From Paenibacillus sp. FSL R5-0517 (lineage in GTDB: Bacteria > Bacillota > Bacilli > Paenibacillales > Paenibacillaceae), in assembly GCF_037974355.1 (NCBI RefSeq), contig NZ_CP150235.1, positions 1,550,001 to 1,614,000 of the forward strand: a DNA stretch of 64,000 nucleotides. The letters run 5' to 3'. The notes under the pieces were generated by a model that ran no database searches, was not told the DNA's origin, and saw only the letters and a list, made by a program, of their open reading frames with translations. Position numbers and translations under genes: made by a program. Each line of letters begins with the position of its first letter. Positions within the stretch are counted from its first letter, which is position 1. Positions 34,258 to 44,335 of this stretch are shown here, piece after piece.

Positions 34258-34929
34258 ATGGAATTGGAATATTTGATGCGTGTACTCATAGCTGGAATAT
34301 GTGGTGTGTTAATCGGATATGAGCGCAAGAATCGAATGAAAGAGGCGGGAATTCGTACTCATTTTGTAGTCGCTGTCGGCGCGGCCCTGATGATGATTGT
34401 ATCGAAGTATGGATTCCAGGATCAGGCGGGCTGGGCCAATCTGTCGCTTGATCCATCAAGGATTGCGGCACAGGTCGTTAGCGGTGTGGGGTTCATTGGA
34501 GCAGGCATGATCTTCACACAGCGCCACACGGTCAGGGGATTGACCACAGCGGCTGGCATATGGGCTACGGCAGGCATGGGACTTGCTGTCGGTTCAGGTC
34601 TGTATTGGACAGGTGCAGGCGTGACACTGCTTATTGTCGTAGCACAGATGTTACTGCATAGGCCCACACGCTGGCTGGTATCCGCTCGAACAGAGACGTT
34701 AACCATCCATCTGCAGAATGAGGGAGAGGCCCTGAAACGTGTTTTGGCACTGCTGGGGCAACAGAAGATCTCGGTCATCGGATTTAAGACAGAACAGCAT
34801 TCAAGCACAGACTCCATAGAAGAGACTGTGCTTGAGTTCACGTTGCAACTGCCGGGTTCATATCGGGGCGAGCAACTGATTATTTTGTTACAGGACGTGC
34901 CTCACGTTCGATCTGCTGAGTTGAAATGA
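34258..34929 (+). CDS. MgtC/SapB family membrane protein
   Basis: A 223-residue membrane protein. The N-terminal MgtC domain has four to five hydrophobic segments with conserved stretches RVLIAGICGVLIGYERKNR, GIRTHFVVAVGAALMMIVSK, GVGFIGAGMIF and VRGLTTAAGIWATAGMGLAV. A C-terminal ACT-like soluble domain follows (LGQQKISVIGFKTEQHSS). Family members are linked to magnesium homeostasis. AGAGGTGAT precedes ATG 34258. Confidence 0.9.
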   Translation: MELEYLMRVLIAGICGVLIGYERKNRMKEAGIRTHFVVAVGAALMMIVSKYGFQDQAGWANLSLDPSRIAAQVVSGVGFIGAGMIFTQRHTVRGLTTAAGIWATAGMGLAVGSGLYWTGAGVTLLIVVAQMLLHRPTRWLVSARTETLTIHLQNEGEALKRVLALLGQQKISVIGFKTEQHSSTDSIEETVLEFTLQLPGSYRGEQLIILLQDVPHVRSAELK

Positions 34930-34937
34930 AACGAAGA

Positions 34938-34980
34938 GAAGCTGCATGGATCTACAGGCGACCATGCAGCTTCAGTATTT
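34938..34980. terminator. Hairpin between convergent mgtC-like and HAD genes
   Basis: GAAGCTGCATGG and CCATGCAGCTTC form a perfect 12-base stem with a 12-base loop; the T tract is weak. Confidence 0.65.
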
Positions 34981-34995
34981 AATTCCGTTGCGGGA

Positions 34996-35892
34996 TTACT
35001 GTCCTTCTCCAACAATCGTTTCCGGACGGGAGACCGGTCTACCTTCAAGCAGGCACTCAATGGCATGTGCAACGCCGTTCTCCACATTGGTCAGCGTTAT
35101 GGCTTTGGCTAATGCCTGGATTTCGGGTTCGCCATTACCCATGGCGATGCCGAGTCCTGCCATTTTTAACATGGAGACATCGTTGAAGTTATCCCCGATC
35201 GCTGCTGTATCTTCCATGGAGATGTTCAGGTGAGCCGCCAGTTTGGTGAGAGCATTCCCTTTGGATACGTCCGGGTGCTGCATTTCGAAGTTGTGCTCAA
35301 AGGATACAACCATAGCGACATCCGTTCGGGAAGCGAAGTGTTCTCGTCCTGTTTTTACTTTGTCCGGATTCATGGAGAAGGCCATAATATTATAGATATA
35401 GGCTTCTGCCGGAATTTCGAGGTGGCTGTTTACCCGGTGGTAGTCTTTTTTTTGATAATGTTTCTTAATGCCCCGAATCATGCGTGCAATGTCCTCACCA
35501 GGGTTCGAACCAAGAACACGTTCCATCTCTGCGAGCAAGGTTTCATGACTGCTAAGTGGGGCATAGATGCCTTGTTGCGTTGAAGCTTCATAATAGACAT
35601 CATGATCTTCCAGCCACTGCATAACGGAAGCGGCTGTGTCGCGCTCAAGCGGAAGATGGAATAGACGTTCACCGTCTGCATCATGAATCGTAGCTCCGTT
35701 AGAGCCGATAATTGGGGTTTTGATCCCGCCTTCGCGGCTGATGGTCACCACATCGGAATAGACGCGTCCTGTAGCAATGGTAACTTTCATACCGGATTGC
35801 TGGGCCTTTTGGATGGCTGCGGCATTCTCCGGGCTAATCTGGCTATCTCTGTTCAACAAAGTTCCATCTAAATCTGTGGCAAATAATTTCAT
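34996..35892 (-). CDS. Cof-type HAD-IIB phosphatase
   Basis: A 298-residue sugar-phosphate or nucleotide phosphatase of the Cof family. Motif I is FATDLDGTLLNRDS at the N-terminus, motif II IIGSNGATI, and motifs III/IV are SKGNALTKLAAHLN and AIGDNFNDVSMLKMAGLGIA. Start ATG 35892 has AAGGAGTTG upstream; that site overlaps the stop of the DeoR gene four bases away, so the genes are coupled. Confidence 0.92.
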   Translation of the reverse strand: MKLFATDLDGTLLNRDSQISPENAAAIQKAQQSGMKVTIATGRVYSDVVTISREGGIKTPIIGSNGATIHDADGERLFHLPLERDTAASVMQWLEDHDVYYEASTQQGIYAPLSSHETLLAEMERVLGSNPGEDIARMIRGIKKHYQKKDYHRVNSHLEIPAEAYIYNIMAFSMNPDKVKTGREHFASRTDVAMVVSFEHNFEMQHPDVSKGNALTKLAAHLNISMEDTAAIGDNFNDVSMLKMAGLGIAMGNGEPEIQALAKAITLTNVENGVAHAIECLLEGRPVSRPETIVGEGQ

Positions 35893-35896
35893 ATAT

Positions 35897-36673
35897 TTAC
35901 AACTCCTTATCATCTGTAGGTTCAGGAATGAGAATCTCAACCTGTTGTTCGGCTAGAAAAACAAGCCATTCTTGGGTTGGCCATTGATCCGTAATCAATA
36001 CATCCACCAATGACCAGTCAGCAAAACGATAACCATATCGTTTATCAAACTTGGATTGATCTGCAAGAACAATGACTTTCTTGGCAGCTTTCATCATTTG
36101 GTGTTTAATTTTACCTTCCTCTTCGGAAGCACTGAAGCCGTCCATGGTGATACCGCCAATTCCGATAAAGGCTTTATCTGCATAATAGTGGGAGAGTGTC
36201 TCGATCACAGAGGTACCATAGACATAACGTTGTTCCTTATCCACTTTGCCACCGAGCAAACGAATCTGGACAGCCGTGTGATTGGAGAGAAGATCAGCGG
36301 AATGAATCGAATTGGTAATGACGGTACAGGATTTGCCGTTCAAATTCTCGGCACAAGCCTGCACGGTCGTGGAAGAATCCAGAATAATGATCTCGCCTTG
36401 TCTTACTATAGCGGCAGCGAGTTTGCCAATGGCTCTTTTTTCCTCAGATACATCGAGTAAACGGTCTTTGTAGGATCTGAACTTTTGCGGAGGAGGGGGG
36501 AGAATTGCACCGCCACGTGTTCGAATGATGGCATCCTGTTCCTCAAGCTTGATCAGATCCCTGCGAGCAGTATCCCGTGATACATCAAACAAAGTGACAA
36601 TATCATCAGCTGAGATGCGATTGTGTTTGTGAAGATGTTCAACAATGAGCTGCATTCGTTCTTCTTGAAACAA
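35897..36673 (-). CDS. DeoR/GlpR-family transcriptional regulator
   Basis: A 258-residue regulator. The N-terminal DeoR helix-turn-helix reads RISADDIVTLFDVSRDTARRDL, then RTRGGAI. The C-terminal DeoRC sensor domain contains IILDSSTTVQACAENL, CTVITNSIHSA, DKAFIGIGGI and VLADQSKFDK. The start is taken as TTG 36673 (product MFQEERMQLIVEHL) because GGAGGTG lies six bases upstream. It probably responds to a phosphosugar, perhaps the substrate of the coupled HAD phosphatase. Confidence 0.88.
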   Translation of the reverse strand: MFQEERMQLIVEHLHKHNRISADDIVTLFDVSRDTARRDLIKLEEQDAIIRTRGGAILPPPPQKFRSYKDRLLDVSEEKRAIGKLAAAIVRQGEIIILDSSTTVQACAENLNGKSCTVITNSIHSADLLSNHTAVQIRLLGGKVDKEQRYVYGTSVIETLSHYYADKAFIGIGGITMDGFSASEEEGKIKHQMMKAAKKVIVLADQSKFDKRYGYRFADWSLVDVLITDQWPTQEWLVFLAEQQVEILIPEPTDDKEL

Positions 36674-36979
36674 ACATGTCACCTCCAAGGGTATGGATGA
36701 CCGTACTTATCTTGATACTTTAATTATAAGTATTCCTAATGTGATTTGCAATATTATAAGTCAACGTAAGGCTTTGTAAGTTTTTTAATGAGGAATTTAC
36801 TTTTTCCCCGTACAGGTGTGACATTGGCGTGCATGTGGAGGTCGACTAAAATGCTCTATGAAGAACAGTTTGAAATGGACAAAAAAGCCTGAAAAATAAA
36901 TTTTAAAAAAAGTATTGCAAGTTTAAATTGTCCTGTGGTATACTCATTCTTGTCGCCAAGAAAGACAACTTGTTATTAA
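36674..36979. other. Intergenic region between the DeoR gene and tRNA-Glu
   Basis: About 300 AT-rich bases holding the DeoR promoter on the left and the tRNA promoter at 36915-36944 on the right. No gene is seen. Confidence 0.55.
36915..36944 (+). promoter_or_regulatory. Promoter of the tRNA-Glu/Lys/Leu unit
   Basis: TTGCAA and TATACT are separated by 18 bases, ending 35 bases before tRNA-Glu. Confidence 0.6.
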
Positions 36980-37051
36980 GGCCCGTTGGTCAAGGGGTTA
37001 AGACACCTCCCTTTCACGGAGGTAACAGGGGTTCGAATCCCCTACGGGTCA
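36980..37051 (+). tRNA. tRNA-Glu (TTC)
   Basis: Acceptor GGCCCGT/ACGGGTC, anticodon loop CTTTCAC and GGTTCGAATCC T-arm. 72 bases; CCA is not encoded. Confidence 0.96.
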
Positions 37052-37157
37052 TATCTTCACCACCTCATGAGATTTATATTTTCGTTGAGAAATCCTCAAA
37101 GTCAATGCTCTTATAAACAAGAATGAAGCATGGCACATCCGGTGAAGTTTACAGCAA

Positions 37158-37233
37158 GAGCCATTAGCTCAGTTGGTAGAGCACCTGACTTTTAATCAGG
37201 GTGTCGAAGGTTCGAGCCCTTCATGGCTCACCA
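37158..37233 (+). tRNA. tRNA-Lys (TTT)
   Basis: Acceptor GAGCCAT/ATGGCTC, anticodon loop CTTTTAA and encoded CCA. 76 bases. Confidence 0.97.
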
Positions 37234-37250
37234 TTTTTACAATTGAATAT

Positions 37251-37333
37251 GCGGTCGTGGTGGAATGGCAGACACGCTATCTTGAGGGGGTAGTGGGTGT
37301 ATACCCGTGGAGGTTCGAGTCCTCTCGACCGCA
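37251..37333 (+). tRNA. tRNA-Leu (GAG), copy 1
   Basis: Acceptor GCGGTCG/CGACCGC, anticodon loop TTGAGGG and a variable-arm hairpin GGGTGTATACCC. CCA is not encoded. A second copy lies at 50314-50396. Confidence 0.95.
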
Positions 37334-37352
37334 TCACAGCAACAACGTTATA

Positions 37353-37391
37353 AGATAGACTTTCATGATCATTCATGGAAGTCTATCTTTG
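37353..37391 (+). terminator. Intrinsic terminator of the tRNA unit
   Basis: AAGATAGACTT pairs with AAGTCTATCTT; the T run is short. Confidence 0.75.
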
Positions 37392-37505
37392 TGTTATACG
37401 CTATACCTTATCCTGTTCCAGGTATATAAAGGCTGAGCATTCAGGAATAATGTGGTATAATTCAAGCAGATGAGTTGATTATTACGGTTGGAAGGCGGTT
37501 CTTGT

Positions 37506-37931
37506 ATGCAGTCGATCTATGAGCGAATTGAACACCTGATTGCCGAACGAGGAATGACCAAGAAGGCTTTCTGCCAACAGCTGAAGATTAGCACAGGCAA
37601 TCTGGGTGACTGGAAACGTGGCAAGTCTATTCCGAGTACGAATAAATTAATTGAGATTGCTTCGTTTTTTGATGTGAGCCTTGACTGGCTCATGATTGGT
37701 CGTCCATCGAAGGAAGCGATGGTTCGGGAAAAACGGGAGGATTATTTTTTTGACGTTTTGCGGCAATTGAATTGCCAGGAAAGTGAATTATCGACTGTGG
37801 AACAGTCTTTTATCAGCGAATATATTGAATTCACCCGTTACCGCAAATCCAAGGAAAGCAAAGACGCAGGAGACTATCGTTATAAGTCTGAGAACAGATC
37901 AGAGATTAATTCTGAAGAGAACGAAGCGTAA
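37506..37931 (+). CDS. XRE-family HTH regulator
   Basis: A 141-residue regulator. The helix-turn-helix at about residues 5-65 reads YERIEHLIAERGMTKKAFCQ, then STGNLGDWKRGKSIPSTNKL, followed by SFFDVSLDWLMIG. The C-terminus is charged. Start ATG 37506 has GGAAGGCGG upstream. It lies alone between the tRNA unit and the urease operon, convergent with ureD, so a link to urease is not evident. Confidence 0.85.
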   Translation: MQSIYERIEHLIAERGMTKKAFCQQLKISTGNLGDWKRGKSIPSTNKLIEIASFFDVSLDWLMIGRPSKEAMVREKREDYFFDVLRQLNCQESELSTVEQSFISEYIEFTRYRKSKESKDAGDYRYKSENRSEINSEENEA

Positions 37932-37964
37932 CTGATATGAGCAGCATCCATGGACTGAATGAAC

Positions 37965-38016
37965 AAAAACCTCTGGACTAATCCGAACATACTCGGAGAC
38001 AGTTCAGAGGTTTTCT
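37965..38016. terminator. Bidirectional terminator between the XRE gene and ureD
   Basis: AAAAACCTCTG pairs with CAGAGGTTTT across a long loop that itself pairs partly (TCCGA/TCGGA). It can end both the XRE gene and the urease operon. Confidence 0.75.
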
Positions 38017-38039
38017 GTGTTAAACGATGCTTCATGCCC

Positions 38040-38936
38040 TTATTTACGAAAGACAAGAGTTTCTTTGCCTAGCAGTTGGGAACGGAGTGTGTTCCAGACC
38101 TGAAGACACTGCTCCTGAAGCTCCCAAGCGGCCATGCCAAGAATTCGAACACCGATACCCCCAGTTGCCAGTAAACTTGCACCTGCGAGCATCCGTCCAT
38201 CGGGTGGCAGCGCGGATCTGACTTGTTCCAACTCCGCAGTGCCAAGCCCCGGAGCGATTATCCACAATGCAGCGGTATGTGTGTAGTGAAGGAGAGATGC
38301 TGAGTGTTTGGGGTCATCGGTTGCCGGTTCGAGTCCGAAACGATCCCAGACAGCCAGTTTCTTACCTTGCCATATCTCCGTCAAGCTGCGGTAGCGTTCG
38401 AACTGGAATGCTTCTCCCCGGTGAATCCGTCCGGCAGACCAGATATCTGCATAGGCAAGAATGGCCTGTTCATCCAGCTCCAAGGTTACTGCGAGTGAAG
38501 AAGAACTCCCTTTGAAGGGAATGACGCATTCCGGGAAGTATTCCAGCATAGCTCCTTTTCCCAACCGAAAGTGATGATTAACGGATGAGGGAATGGAAGG
38601 AGTGGGATGAAGTCTGGTCGCTGATGTGCTGCTCAGCATGACATGTGTGCCTTCACCTAATTCCCACTCGGAATGATAATGATCCCCATTAAGGACTCCG
38701 GGAGAGACGTCTGATGTGTACACGCATAACTCGGTTCCGCCTCCAGGAGGCCGAAAGGATCGGCTAAACCGGAGAGGGGCGCTGTAATAACGATCGGTCA
38801 TAACCGTCCGCTCGCCTTGAAAGGCAAAGGTGGCCCGAAGCTCGCTGCGGCGCGTGACAGGCTCACCTGTACTTTCGTTCCGATTCACTCCTGTCCCGGT
38901 GGGCACAGAAGGTGAATTAATGTGAGTGAGTGCCAT
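38040..38936 (-). CDS. ureD: Urease accessory protein UreD (UreH)
   Basis: A 298-residue UreD homologue, the scaffold that binds apo-urease and recruits UreF-UreG for nickel delivery. Visible family segments are [64 protein letters not shown] and [10 protein letters not shown]. Start ATG 38936 (MALTHINS) is chosen by comparison with the family; it overlaps ureG by 20 bases, and no clear ribosome site is seen, fitting translational coupling. It is the last gene of the urease operon. Confidence 0.9.
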   Translation of the reverse strand: MALTHINSPSVPTGTGVNRNESTGEPVTRRSELRATFAFQGERTVMTDRYYSAPLRFSRSFRPPGGGTELCVYTSDVSPGVLNGDHYHSEWELGEGTHVMLSSTSATRLHPTPSIPSSVNHHFRLGKGAMLEYFPECVIPFKGSSSSLAVTLELDEQAILAYADIWSAGRIHRGEAFQFERYRSLTEIWQGKKLAVWDRFGLEPATDDPKHSASLLHYTHTAALWIIAPGLGTAELEQVRSALPPDGRMLAGASLLATGGIGVRILGMAAWELQEQCLQVWNTLRSQLLGKETLVFRK

Positions 38937-39636
38937 GTTCATGGCTGTGTGAATGCAGATGTGCAGCGGAAGCATCGTCATCCATGTATTGATGTTCGAG
39001 CCAGTGGACAATCTCCGATACACCTTCACCGCTCATTAGATTAGACATGACATAAGGGCGGCCTTCGCGTACCCGCTCGGTATCATTTTTCATCACTTCC
39101 AGGCTTGCTCCAACGTAAGGGGCGAGGTCCGTTTTGTTGATTAACAACAGGTCTGAACGCGTGATGCCAGGTCCGCCTTTGCGCGGGAGTTTCTCTCCTT
39201 GGGCAACGTCGATAATGTAGATGAACACATCAGCGAGTTCTGGACTGAATGCAGCGGAGAGATTGTCGCCACCGCTCTCGATAAAGATCAGTTGCAGATC
39301 CGGGAAACGTTCAATCAACTCGTCAACTGCTTCGAAATTCATGGAAGCATCCTCACGAATAGCCGTGTGCGGGCATCCGCCTGTCTCTACACCGATAATA
39401 CGCTCTGGTGCCAGTGCATTCTGACGCAGCAAGATCTCGGCATCTTCCTTCGTATAAATGTCATTGGTGATGACAGCAAGGCTATAACGTGTACGCAGTG
39501 CCTTGGACAGCTTCTCGACAAGGGCTGTTTTGCCTGAACCTACCGGTCCGCCAATGCCAATTCGCATCGGACGACTCCGATCAAATGCCTTACGTTCCCA
39601 CTCCGGATGATGCGTATGATTAGCTCCTCCACACAT
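38917..39636 (-). CDS. ureG: Urease accessory GTPase UreG with His-rich tail
   Basis: A 239-residue GTPase that energises nickel insertion into urease. The P-loop is [15 protein letters not shown]; the nickel-binding motif C-P-H is in [19 protein letters not shown]; the G-motifs [23 protein letters not shown] and [13 protein letters not shown] follow. It carries extra histidines: HTHH near the N-terminus and [14 protein letters not shown] at the C-terminus, a likely metal-binding tail. AGGAGG precedes ATG 39636. No ureE nickel chaperone is in the operon. Confidence 0.95.
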   Translation of the reverse strand: MCGGANHTHHPEWERKAFDRSRPMRIGIGGPVGSGKTALVEKLSKALRTRYSLAVITNDIYTKEDAEILLRQNALAPERIIGVETGGCPHTAIREDASMNFEAVDELIERFPDLQLIFIESGGDNLSAAFSPELADVFIYIIDVAQGEKLPRKGGPGITRSDLLLINKTDLAPYVGASLEVMKNDTERVREGRPYVMSNLMSGEGVSEIVHWLEHQYMDDDASAAHLHSHSHEHGTHSH

Positions 39637-39669
39637 AACAATTCCTCCTAAGTTAGATAAAAGTTGTAG

Positions 39670-40365
39670 TTAAGACATAAACAGCCGTGCGGGTAAGGTC
39701 TCGTGCCGCATAGCATAGATTTCCTGGGCGATTCCGAAGCTGTGCATATCTTCCGGGTCATTTTCCCGAATGACTGCCCATTCTGCTTCGATATCATCGA
39801 GCAGCTTCTGAATCAACATCTGCGCCTCGGTTTGACCGATGGGCAGAAGGCGAAGTGCACTGTTCACATAAGCGTTAACTGAGGTATACAGATGCCCGGT
39901 AACGGCTTCATCCAATGCAATCTCCAATTGATAGTTGATATAACCGTGAATGGTCGTAATACCGCAATACGCGCCGTGTTCCCGTATGGCCTCATCAATC
40001 AGGGTGAAGTCCATCCAAGGATAGAGTGAACGGGCCAACTTGAGTAGTCGCTTTCCCATTTTGTGGCCGCTTTCCCTGAGTTCCCGAGGGGAGCGCTGGG
40101 CGTGGACATGTTTGTCATACAGGGCAAGTAGAGCGGCATCCTGCTGATGTATTGCCTGATAGACGCCTTTGATGGCAAGACCATCTAGTCTTACAAGACT
40201 GGAATGAAGCTGACTGCGAATAAACTGTTCGAGCTGCGCGGTATTTTGTACCGTGCCATCATGTGTATAAGCCTCCAGACCGAAGGAATGGGAGAACCCG
40301 CCGATGGGCAGGGCTGAATCCAACAGCTGAACGTAACGGAGCAGCTTCGTACCACTATTCATCAT
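39670..40365 (-). CDS. ureF: Urease accessory protein UreF
   Basis: A 231-residue UreF, which bridges UreD and UreG in the activation complex. Conserved segments: LQLLDSALPIGGFSHSFGLE-type (here YVQLLDSALPIGGFSHSFGL), RLDGLAIKGVYQA, SGHKMGKRLLKLARSLYP and the conserved C-terminal tail RHETLPARLFMS. AAGGGGGC precedes the ATG. A second, diverged ureF is at 49168-49875. Confidence 0.94.
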   Translation of the reverse strand: MMNSGTKLLRYVQLLDSALPIGGFSHSFGLEAYTHDGTVQNTAQLEQFIRSQLHSSLVRLDGLAIKGVYQAIHQQDAALLALYDKHVHAQRSPRELRESGHKMGKRLLKLARSLYPWMDFTLIDEAIREHGAYCGITTIHGYINYQLEIALDEAVTGHLYTSVNAYVNSALRLLPIGQTEAQMLIQKLLDDIEAEWAVIRENDPEDMHSFGIAQEIYAMRHETLPARLFMS

Positions 40366-40398
40366 GAGTGCCCCCTTATCAGCTAATCCGTATTCAGA

Positions 40399-42117
40399 TC
40401 AAAACATAAAGTAGCGCTGTGCCATAGGCAACTCGTCTGCGGGTTCACAGGTGAGCAGTTCGCCGTCGGCGCGTACCTCATAGGTTTCGGGATCGACCTC
40501 AATGACAGGGGTGACGTCATTGTGGATCATGTCTTTTTTGCTTACCGAGCGGCAGCCTTTAACAGGCTCAACCCGCTTTTTCAGCCCTAATGTCTCTTTG
40601 ATTCCCGCATCTGCTGCGGCTTGGGAGACAAAGGTGATCGATCCGCTGGCAATGGCGCTTCCATAGGCTCCGAACATCGGTCTGCCAAATACTGGCTGAG
40701 GGGTCGGGATGGATGCATTGGGATCACCCATCTGGGCGAATGTAATCATGCCACCCTTGATGACAATCTCGGGTTTTACACCAAAGTAGGCCGGTTTCCA
40801 TATGGTTAGATCTGCCAGCTTGCCGACTTCCACCGAACCGACGAGATGTCCGATTCCATGGGCGATCGCCGGATTGATGGTGTATTTGGCGACATATCGC
40901 TTGATCCGATCGTTATCGGAAGGTGAGTCTGGGTTGAGTTCAAGTTTGCCGCGCTGTTTCTTCATCTTGTCGGCTGTCTGCCAAGTGCGTATAATGACTT
41001 CGCCCACTCGGCCCATGGCCTGTGAATCGGAACTGATGATGCTGAACACGCCAAGATCATGCAAAATGTCTTCGGCCGCAATGGTTTCGGGACGAATCCG
41101 CGAATCGGCAAAAGCGACATCTTCCGGGATGGAAGGGTCCAGGTGATGGCACACCATCAACATATCCAGGTGCTCTTCTACAGTGTTGCGTGTGTACGGT
41201 CGTGTTGGGTTGGTGGATGAGGGGATAACGTAGGACTCCCCAGCGGCCCGAATAATGTCCGGTGCATGTCCGCCACCAGCGCCTTCCGTATGGTACGTGT
41301 GGATTGTCCGGCCATTGATCGCGGCCAGTGTGTTTTCGAGAAATCCGGTTTCGTTCAGTGTATCGGTATGAATAGCGACTTGAACATCATGTTCACCGGC
41401 GGCAGTCAGGCAGGCATCGATAGCGCTCGGAGTAGTACCCCAATCCTCGTGCAGCTTCAGACCGATTACACCCGCTTCAATCTGTTCGATTAAAGGTGCA
41501 GTACTGGAGCTGTTGCCTTTGCCGAGGTAACCGATGTTCATGGGAAAAGCTTCTGCGGACTCCAGCATCCGGTGAATGTGCCAGGCCCCTGGTGTGCAGG
41601 TGGTGGCTTTGGTTCCTGTTGCTGGTCCTGTTCCGCCGCCAATCATGGTCGTTACCCCGGAGGATAATGCAGTCTGAATCTGTTGTGGACAGATGAAATG
41701 AATATGGGTATCAATGCCGCCAGCGGTTACGATCATGCCTTCACCAGCAATGATTTCGGTGGAAGCGCCGATGACCAGCGCGGGGTGAACCCCATCCATT
41801 GTATCCGGGTTACCGGATTTGCCAATGGCGCAGATGTGACCATCCCGAATGCCGATGTCTGCTTTTACAATGCCCCAATGATCAATGATGATGGCGTTGG
41901 TAATAACGGTATCAGGAGTACCGTCACTGCGCAGGGCAGAGGTGGACTGGCCCATCCCGTCGCGGATGACTTTGCCACCCCCGAACTTGCTCTCATCTCC
42001 GTACACAGCATAGTCATGTTCGATCTCTGCCCATAGTTCGGTATCTGCGAGCCTTACGGCATCACCGGTTGTGGGTCCGAACATCGAAGCATATTGCTCG
42101 CGACTCATTCGTTTCAT
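40399..42117 (-). CDS. ureC: Urease alpha subunit UreC
   Basis: The 572-residue catalytic subunit of urease, which splits urea into ammonia and carbamate at a di-nickel centre. Nickel ligands are visible in [14 protein letters not shown] (HxH), in the carbamylated lysine at about 221 ([12 protein letters not shown]) and in the [10 protein letters not shown] and [16 protein letters not shown] histidines. The flap cysteine is in [20 protein letters not shown]. Length and start ([19 protein letters not shown]) are as in the family. Its ATG overlaps the ureB stop by four bases. Confidence 0.97.
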   Translation of the reverse strand: MKRMSREQYASMFGPTTGDAVRLADTELWAEIEHDYAVYGDESKFGGGKVIRDGMGQSTSALRSDGTPDTVITNAIIIDHWGIVKADIGIRDGHICAIGKSGNPDTMDGVHPALVIGASTEIIAGEGMIVTAGGIDTHIHFICPQQIQTALSSGVTTMIGGGTGPATGTKATTCTPGAWHIHRMLESAEAFPMNIGYLGKGNSSSTAPLIEQIEAGVIGLKLHEDWGTTPSAIDACLTAAGEHDVQVAIHTDTLNETGFLENTLAAINGRTIHTYHTEGAGGGHAPDIIRAAGESYVIPSSTNPTRPYTRNTVEEHLDMLMVCHHLDPSIPEDVAFADSRIRPETIAAEDILHDLGVFSIISSDSQAMGRVGEVIIRTWQTADKMKKQRGKLELNPDSPSDNDRIKRYVAKYTINPAIAHGIGHLVGSVEVGKLADLTIWKPAYFGVKPEIVIKGGMITFAQMGDPNASIPTPQPVFGRPMFGAYGSAIASGSITFVSQAAADAGIKETLGLKKRVEPVKGCRSVSKKDMIHNDVTPVIEVDPETYEVRADGELLTCEPADELPMAQRYFMF

Positions 42118-42503
42118 GAAGGCTCACCTCTATCCTGTATGGGAGGGGAGAACGTCTTCAGGAATGCCTCCAGTTTCTGTGGATCGGGTTGTTGATCTGC
42201 TGAGCCTTCCGTTAATCCATTGAATCCGTGAATCTGGCGTTTGCCGCCAAAGGTCGTGAGTTCGACGGGTTTCTCTTCACCGGGTTCGAAACGGACGGCG
42301 GTGCCTGCCGGAATATGCAGACGATGTCCAAAAGCTGACGTGCGATCAAAGTCCAGTGCGGCATTAACTTCATAGAAGTGAACGTGAGAGCCGACCTGGA
42401 CGGGACGGTCGCCGCGGTTCAGGACAATCAGGCGTAGAGTTGGGCGATCCGGATGACAGATGATATCGTCATCTGGCTTCAAGCGATATTCACCAGGAAT
42501 CAT
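42114..42503 (-). CDS. ureB: Urease beta subunit UreB
   Basis: A 129-residue structural subunit of urease. Conserved segments are [34 protein letters not shown] and [16 protein letters not shown]. The stop overlaps the ureC start (ATGA), and 17 bases separate it from ureA. Confidence 0.96.
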   Translation of the reverse strand: MIPGEYRLKPDDDIICHPDRPTLRLIVLNRGDRPVQVGSHVHFYEVNAALDFDRTSAFGHRLHIPAGTAVRFEPGEEKPVELTTFGGKRQIHGFNGLTEGSADQQPDPQKLEAFLKTFSPPIQDRGEPS

Positions 42504-42520
42504 GGTTTCTCCTGCCTTTC

Positions 42521-42823
42521 TCAGCGTATAGGTTCATGTACAGTAACCAGTTTGGTACCGTCAGGAAATGTGGCTTCTACCTGTACTTCAGGGATCATAT
42601 CAGGAACGCCATCCATACAGTCTTCGCGTGTCAGGATGGTGCCTCCGTGTCTCATTAAATCGGCAACACTCATTCCATCCCGTGCCCGTTCCATGAGTTC
42701 GGAGGTCAATAAAGCGATGGCTTCGGGAACATTTAACTTGAGTCCGCGTGCTCTTCGTTCGCGGGCGAGGTTAGCGGCCACGGTAATCAGGAGTTTTTCC
42801 TTTTCCTGTTCAGTCCAGTGCAA
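42521..42823 (-). CDS. ureA: Urease gamma subunit UreA
   Basis: A 100-residue structural subunit of urease, first gene of the operon. Conserved segments are [34 protein letters not shown] and [21 protein letters not shown] (shown in part). It appears to use TTG 42823 as start (product [10 protein letters not shown]), with AAAGGT upstream. Two GlnR/TnrA-type boxes lie in the divergent region it shares with urtA. Confidence 0.96.
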   Translation of the reverse strand: MHWTEQEKEKLLITVAANLARERRARGLKLNVPEAIALLTSELMERARDGMSVADLMRHGGTILTREDCMDGVPDMIPEVQVEATFPDGTKLVTVHEPIR

Positions 42824-42876
42824 GGCAATCCGACCTTTCGCTTATAATGTCTGATATGTTCATGAATCATGTTATA

Positions 42877-42893
42877 TGTTAAATATACTCACA
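42877..42893. promoter_or_regulatory. GlnR/TnrA box proximal to ureA
   Basis: TGTTA-AATATAC-TCACA is an exact match to TGTNA-N7-TNACA, the site of the nitrogen regulators GlnR and TnrA. It lies about 54 bases before ureA. Confidence 0.8.
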
Positions 42894-42911
42894 CAGGGTG
42901 AATCCTTTGTC

Positions 42912-42931
42912 AATAAGCTTCAAAGCTTATT
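42912..42931. promoter_or_regulatory. Perfect dyad between the two GlnR/TnrA boxes
   Basis: AATAAGCTT and AAGCTTATT flank CA. No T tract follows, so it looks like an operator or cruciform rather than a terminator; the binding factor is unknown. Confidence 0.5.
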
Positions 42932-42970
42932 AGCAACATGCATGAAATGAGTAGGCATGAAATAAAATTA

Positions 42971-42987
42971 TGTAAGCTATATTGACA
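42971..42987. promoter_or_regulatory. GlnR/TnrA box proximal to urtA
   Basis: TGTAA-GCTATAT-TGACA is a second exact match to TGTNA-N7-TNACA, about 98 bases before urtA. Confidence 0.8.
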
Positions 42988-43084
42988 TGAAGAGTGTAAG
43001 ACTCCATAATTTGGATCAACGAACATTTCGGGTGTAAATGACCTTAATGTTCGGCAATAGACTAAAAAAAGGGAGTGTAGGCTA

Positions 43085-44335
43085 TTGAAGAAGAGGTCGG
43101 TCAAATTATGGAGTGTTTTGCTAGGTGCGGTCATTGTCATGACGGGATGTGTGGAGGGTGCTGCGCCGCCTGAAGCTTCAGGTTCGGGTGGTACAGGAGA
43201 GCCGGCTGCATCCAGTGATACGATTAAAGTTGGTATTCTTCACTCCCTCAGCGGAACGATGGCAATCAGTGAGGTATCTGTTAAAGATGCCGAGATGCTT
43301 GCTATTGAAGAGATTAACGCCGCGGGCGGAGTTTTGGGTAAGCAGATCGAGCCAGTAATTGAGGATGGCGCTTCGGATTGGCCTACTTTTGCGGAGAAGG
43401 CTGGAAAGTTGCTGCAACAGGATAAGGTCGCTGCAGTATTTGGTGGATGGACCTCTGCAAGTCGGAAGGCTATGCTCCCGGTGTTCGAACAGAACAAAGG
43501 TCTGTTGTTTTACCCGGTACAATATGAAGGATTGGAATCGTCGCCAAATATTTTTTATACAGGAGCAACAACCAATCAGCAGATCGTTCCATCCGTAACC
43601 TGGTTACTGGAGAACAGGGGCAAGACGTTTTATCTGCTCGGTTCGGATTATGTTTTCCCGAAAACGGCCAATCAGGTCATTAAGGCACAACTCGCAGCTG
43701 AGGGTGGCGAAGTGGTGGGTGAGGAATACACACCCTTGGGACATACGGATTACAGTACCATCATTAGTAAAATCAAGGCTGCGAAGCCGGATATTGTATA
43801 CAATACACTGAACGGGGATAGCAATGTGGCCTTCTTCAAACAATTGAAGGACGCAGGAATCTCATCGGATCAGATGACAACCCTGTCGGTAAGTGTAGCG
43901 GAGGAAGAAATCCGTGGTATTGGCGCAGACGTATTGAAGGGGCATCTCGCTTCGTGGAATTATTATCAGACAACGGATACACCTGAAAATGCCACATTTG
44001 TTGCCAAGTACAAAGAAAAATACGGTGCTGATCGGGTGACAGCAGATCCGATTGAAGCGGGATATGTGGCAGTTTATCTCTGGAAGGCAGCGGTGGAAAA
44101 AGCAGGATCAACCGACGTGGAGAAGGTTAAGGCAGCTGCGAAGGGTCTGGAGTTTGATGCACCGGAAGGTAAGGTGACTGTGGATGGAGAGAATCAGCAT
44201 ATCTACAAAACCGTACGGATCGGTGAGGTACAGGAAGATGGACAGTTCAAGGAATTGTGGAATTCTGGTGCGCCTGTCAAGCCGGACCCTTATCTGAAAA
44301 CGTATGAATGGGGAGCTTCCCTTAGCGCCAAATAA
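43085..44335 (+). CDS. urtA: Urea ABC transporter substrate-binding lipoprotein UrtA
   Basis: A 416-residue lipoprotein that binds urea outside the membrane. The lipobox is VMTGC (Cys22). The body is a Peripla_BP_4/5 fold with UrtA features: [80 protein letters not shown] and [15 protein letters not shown]. It starts at TTG 43085 after AAAAAAGGGAG. It is first in the urtABCDE operon, divergent from urease. Confidence 0.95.
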   Translation: MKKRSVKLWSVLLGAVIVMTGCVEGAAPPEASGSGGTGEPAASSDTIKVGILHSLSGTMAISEVSVKDAEMLAIEEINAAGGVLGKQIEPVIEDGASDWPTFAEKAGKLLQQDKVAAVFGGWTSASRKAMLPVFEQNKGLLFYPVQYEGLESSPNIFYTGATTNQQIVPSVTWLLENRGKTFYLLGSDYVFPKTANQVIKAQLAAEGGEVVGEEYTPLGHTDYSTIISKIKAAKPDIVYNTLNGDSNVAFFKQLKDAGISSDQMTTLSVSVAEEEIRGIGADVLKGHLASWNYYQTTDTPENATFVAKYKEKYGADRVTADPIEAGYVAVYLWKAAVEKAGSTDVEKVKAAAKGLEFDAPEGKVTVDGENQHIYKTVRIGEVQEDGQFKELWNSGAPVKPDPYLKTYEWGASLSAK

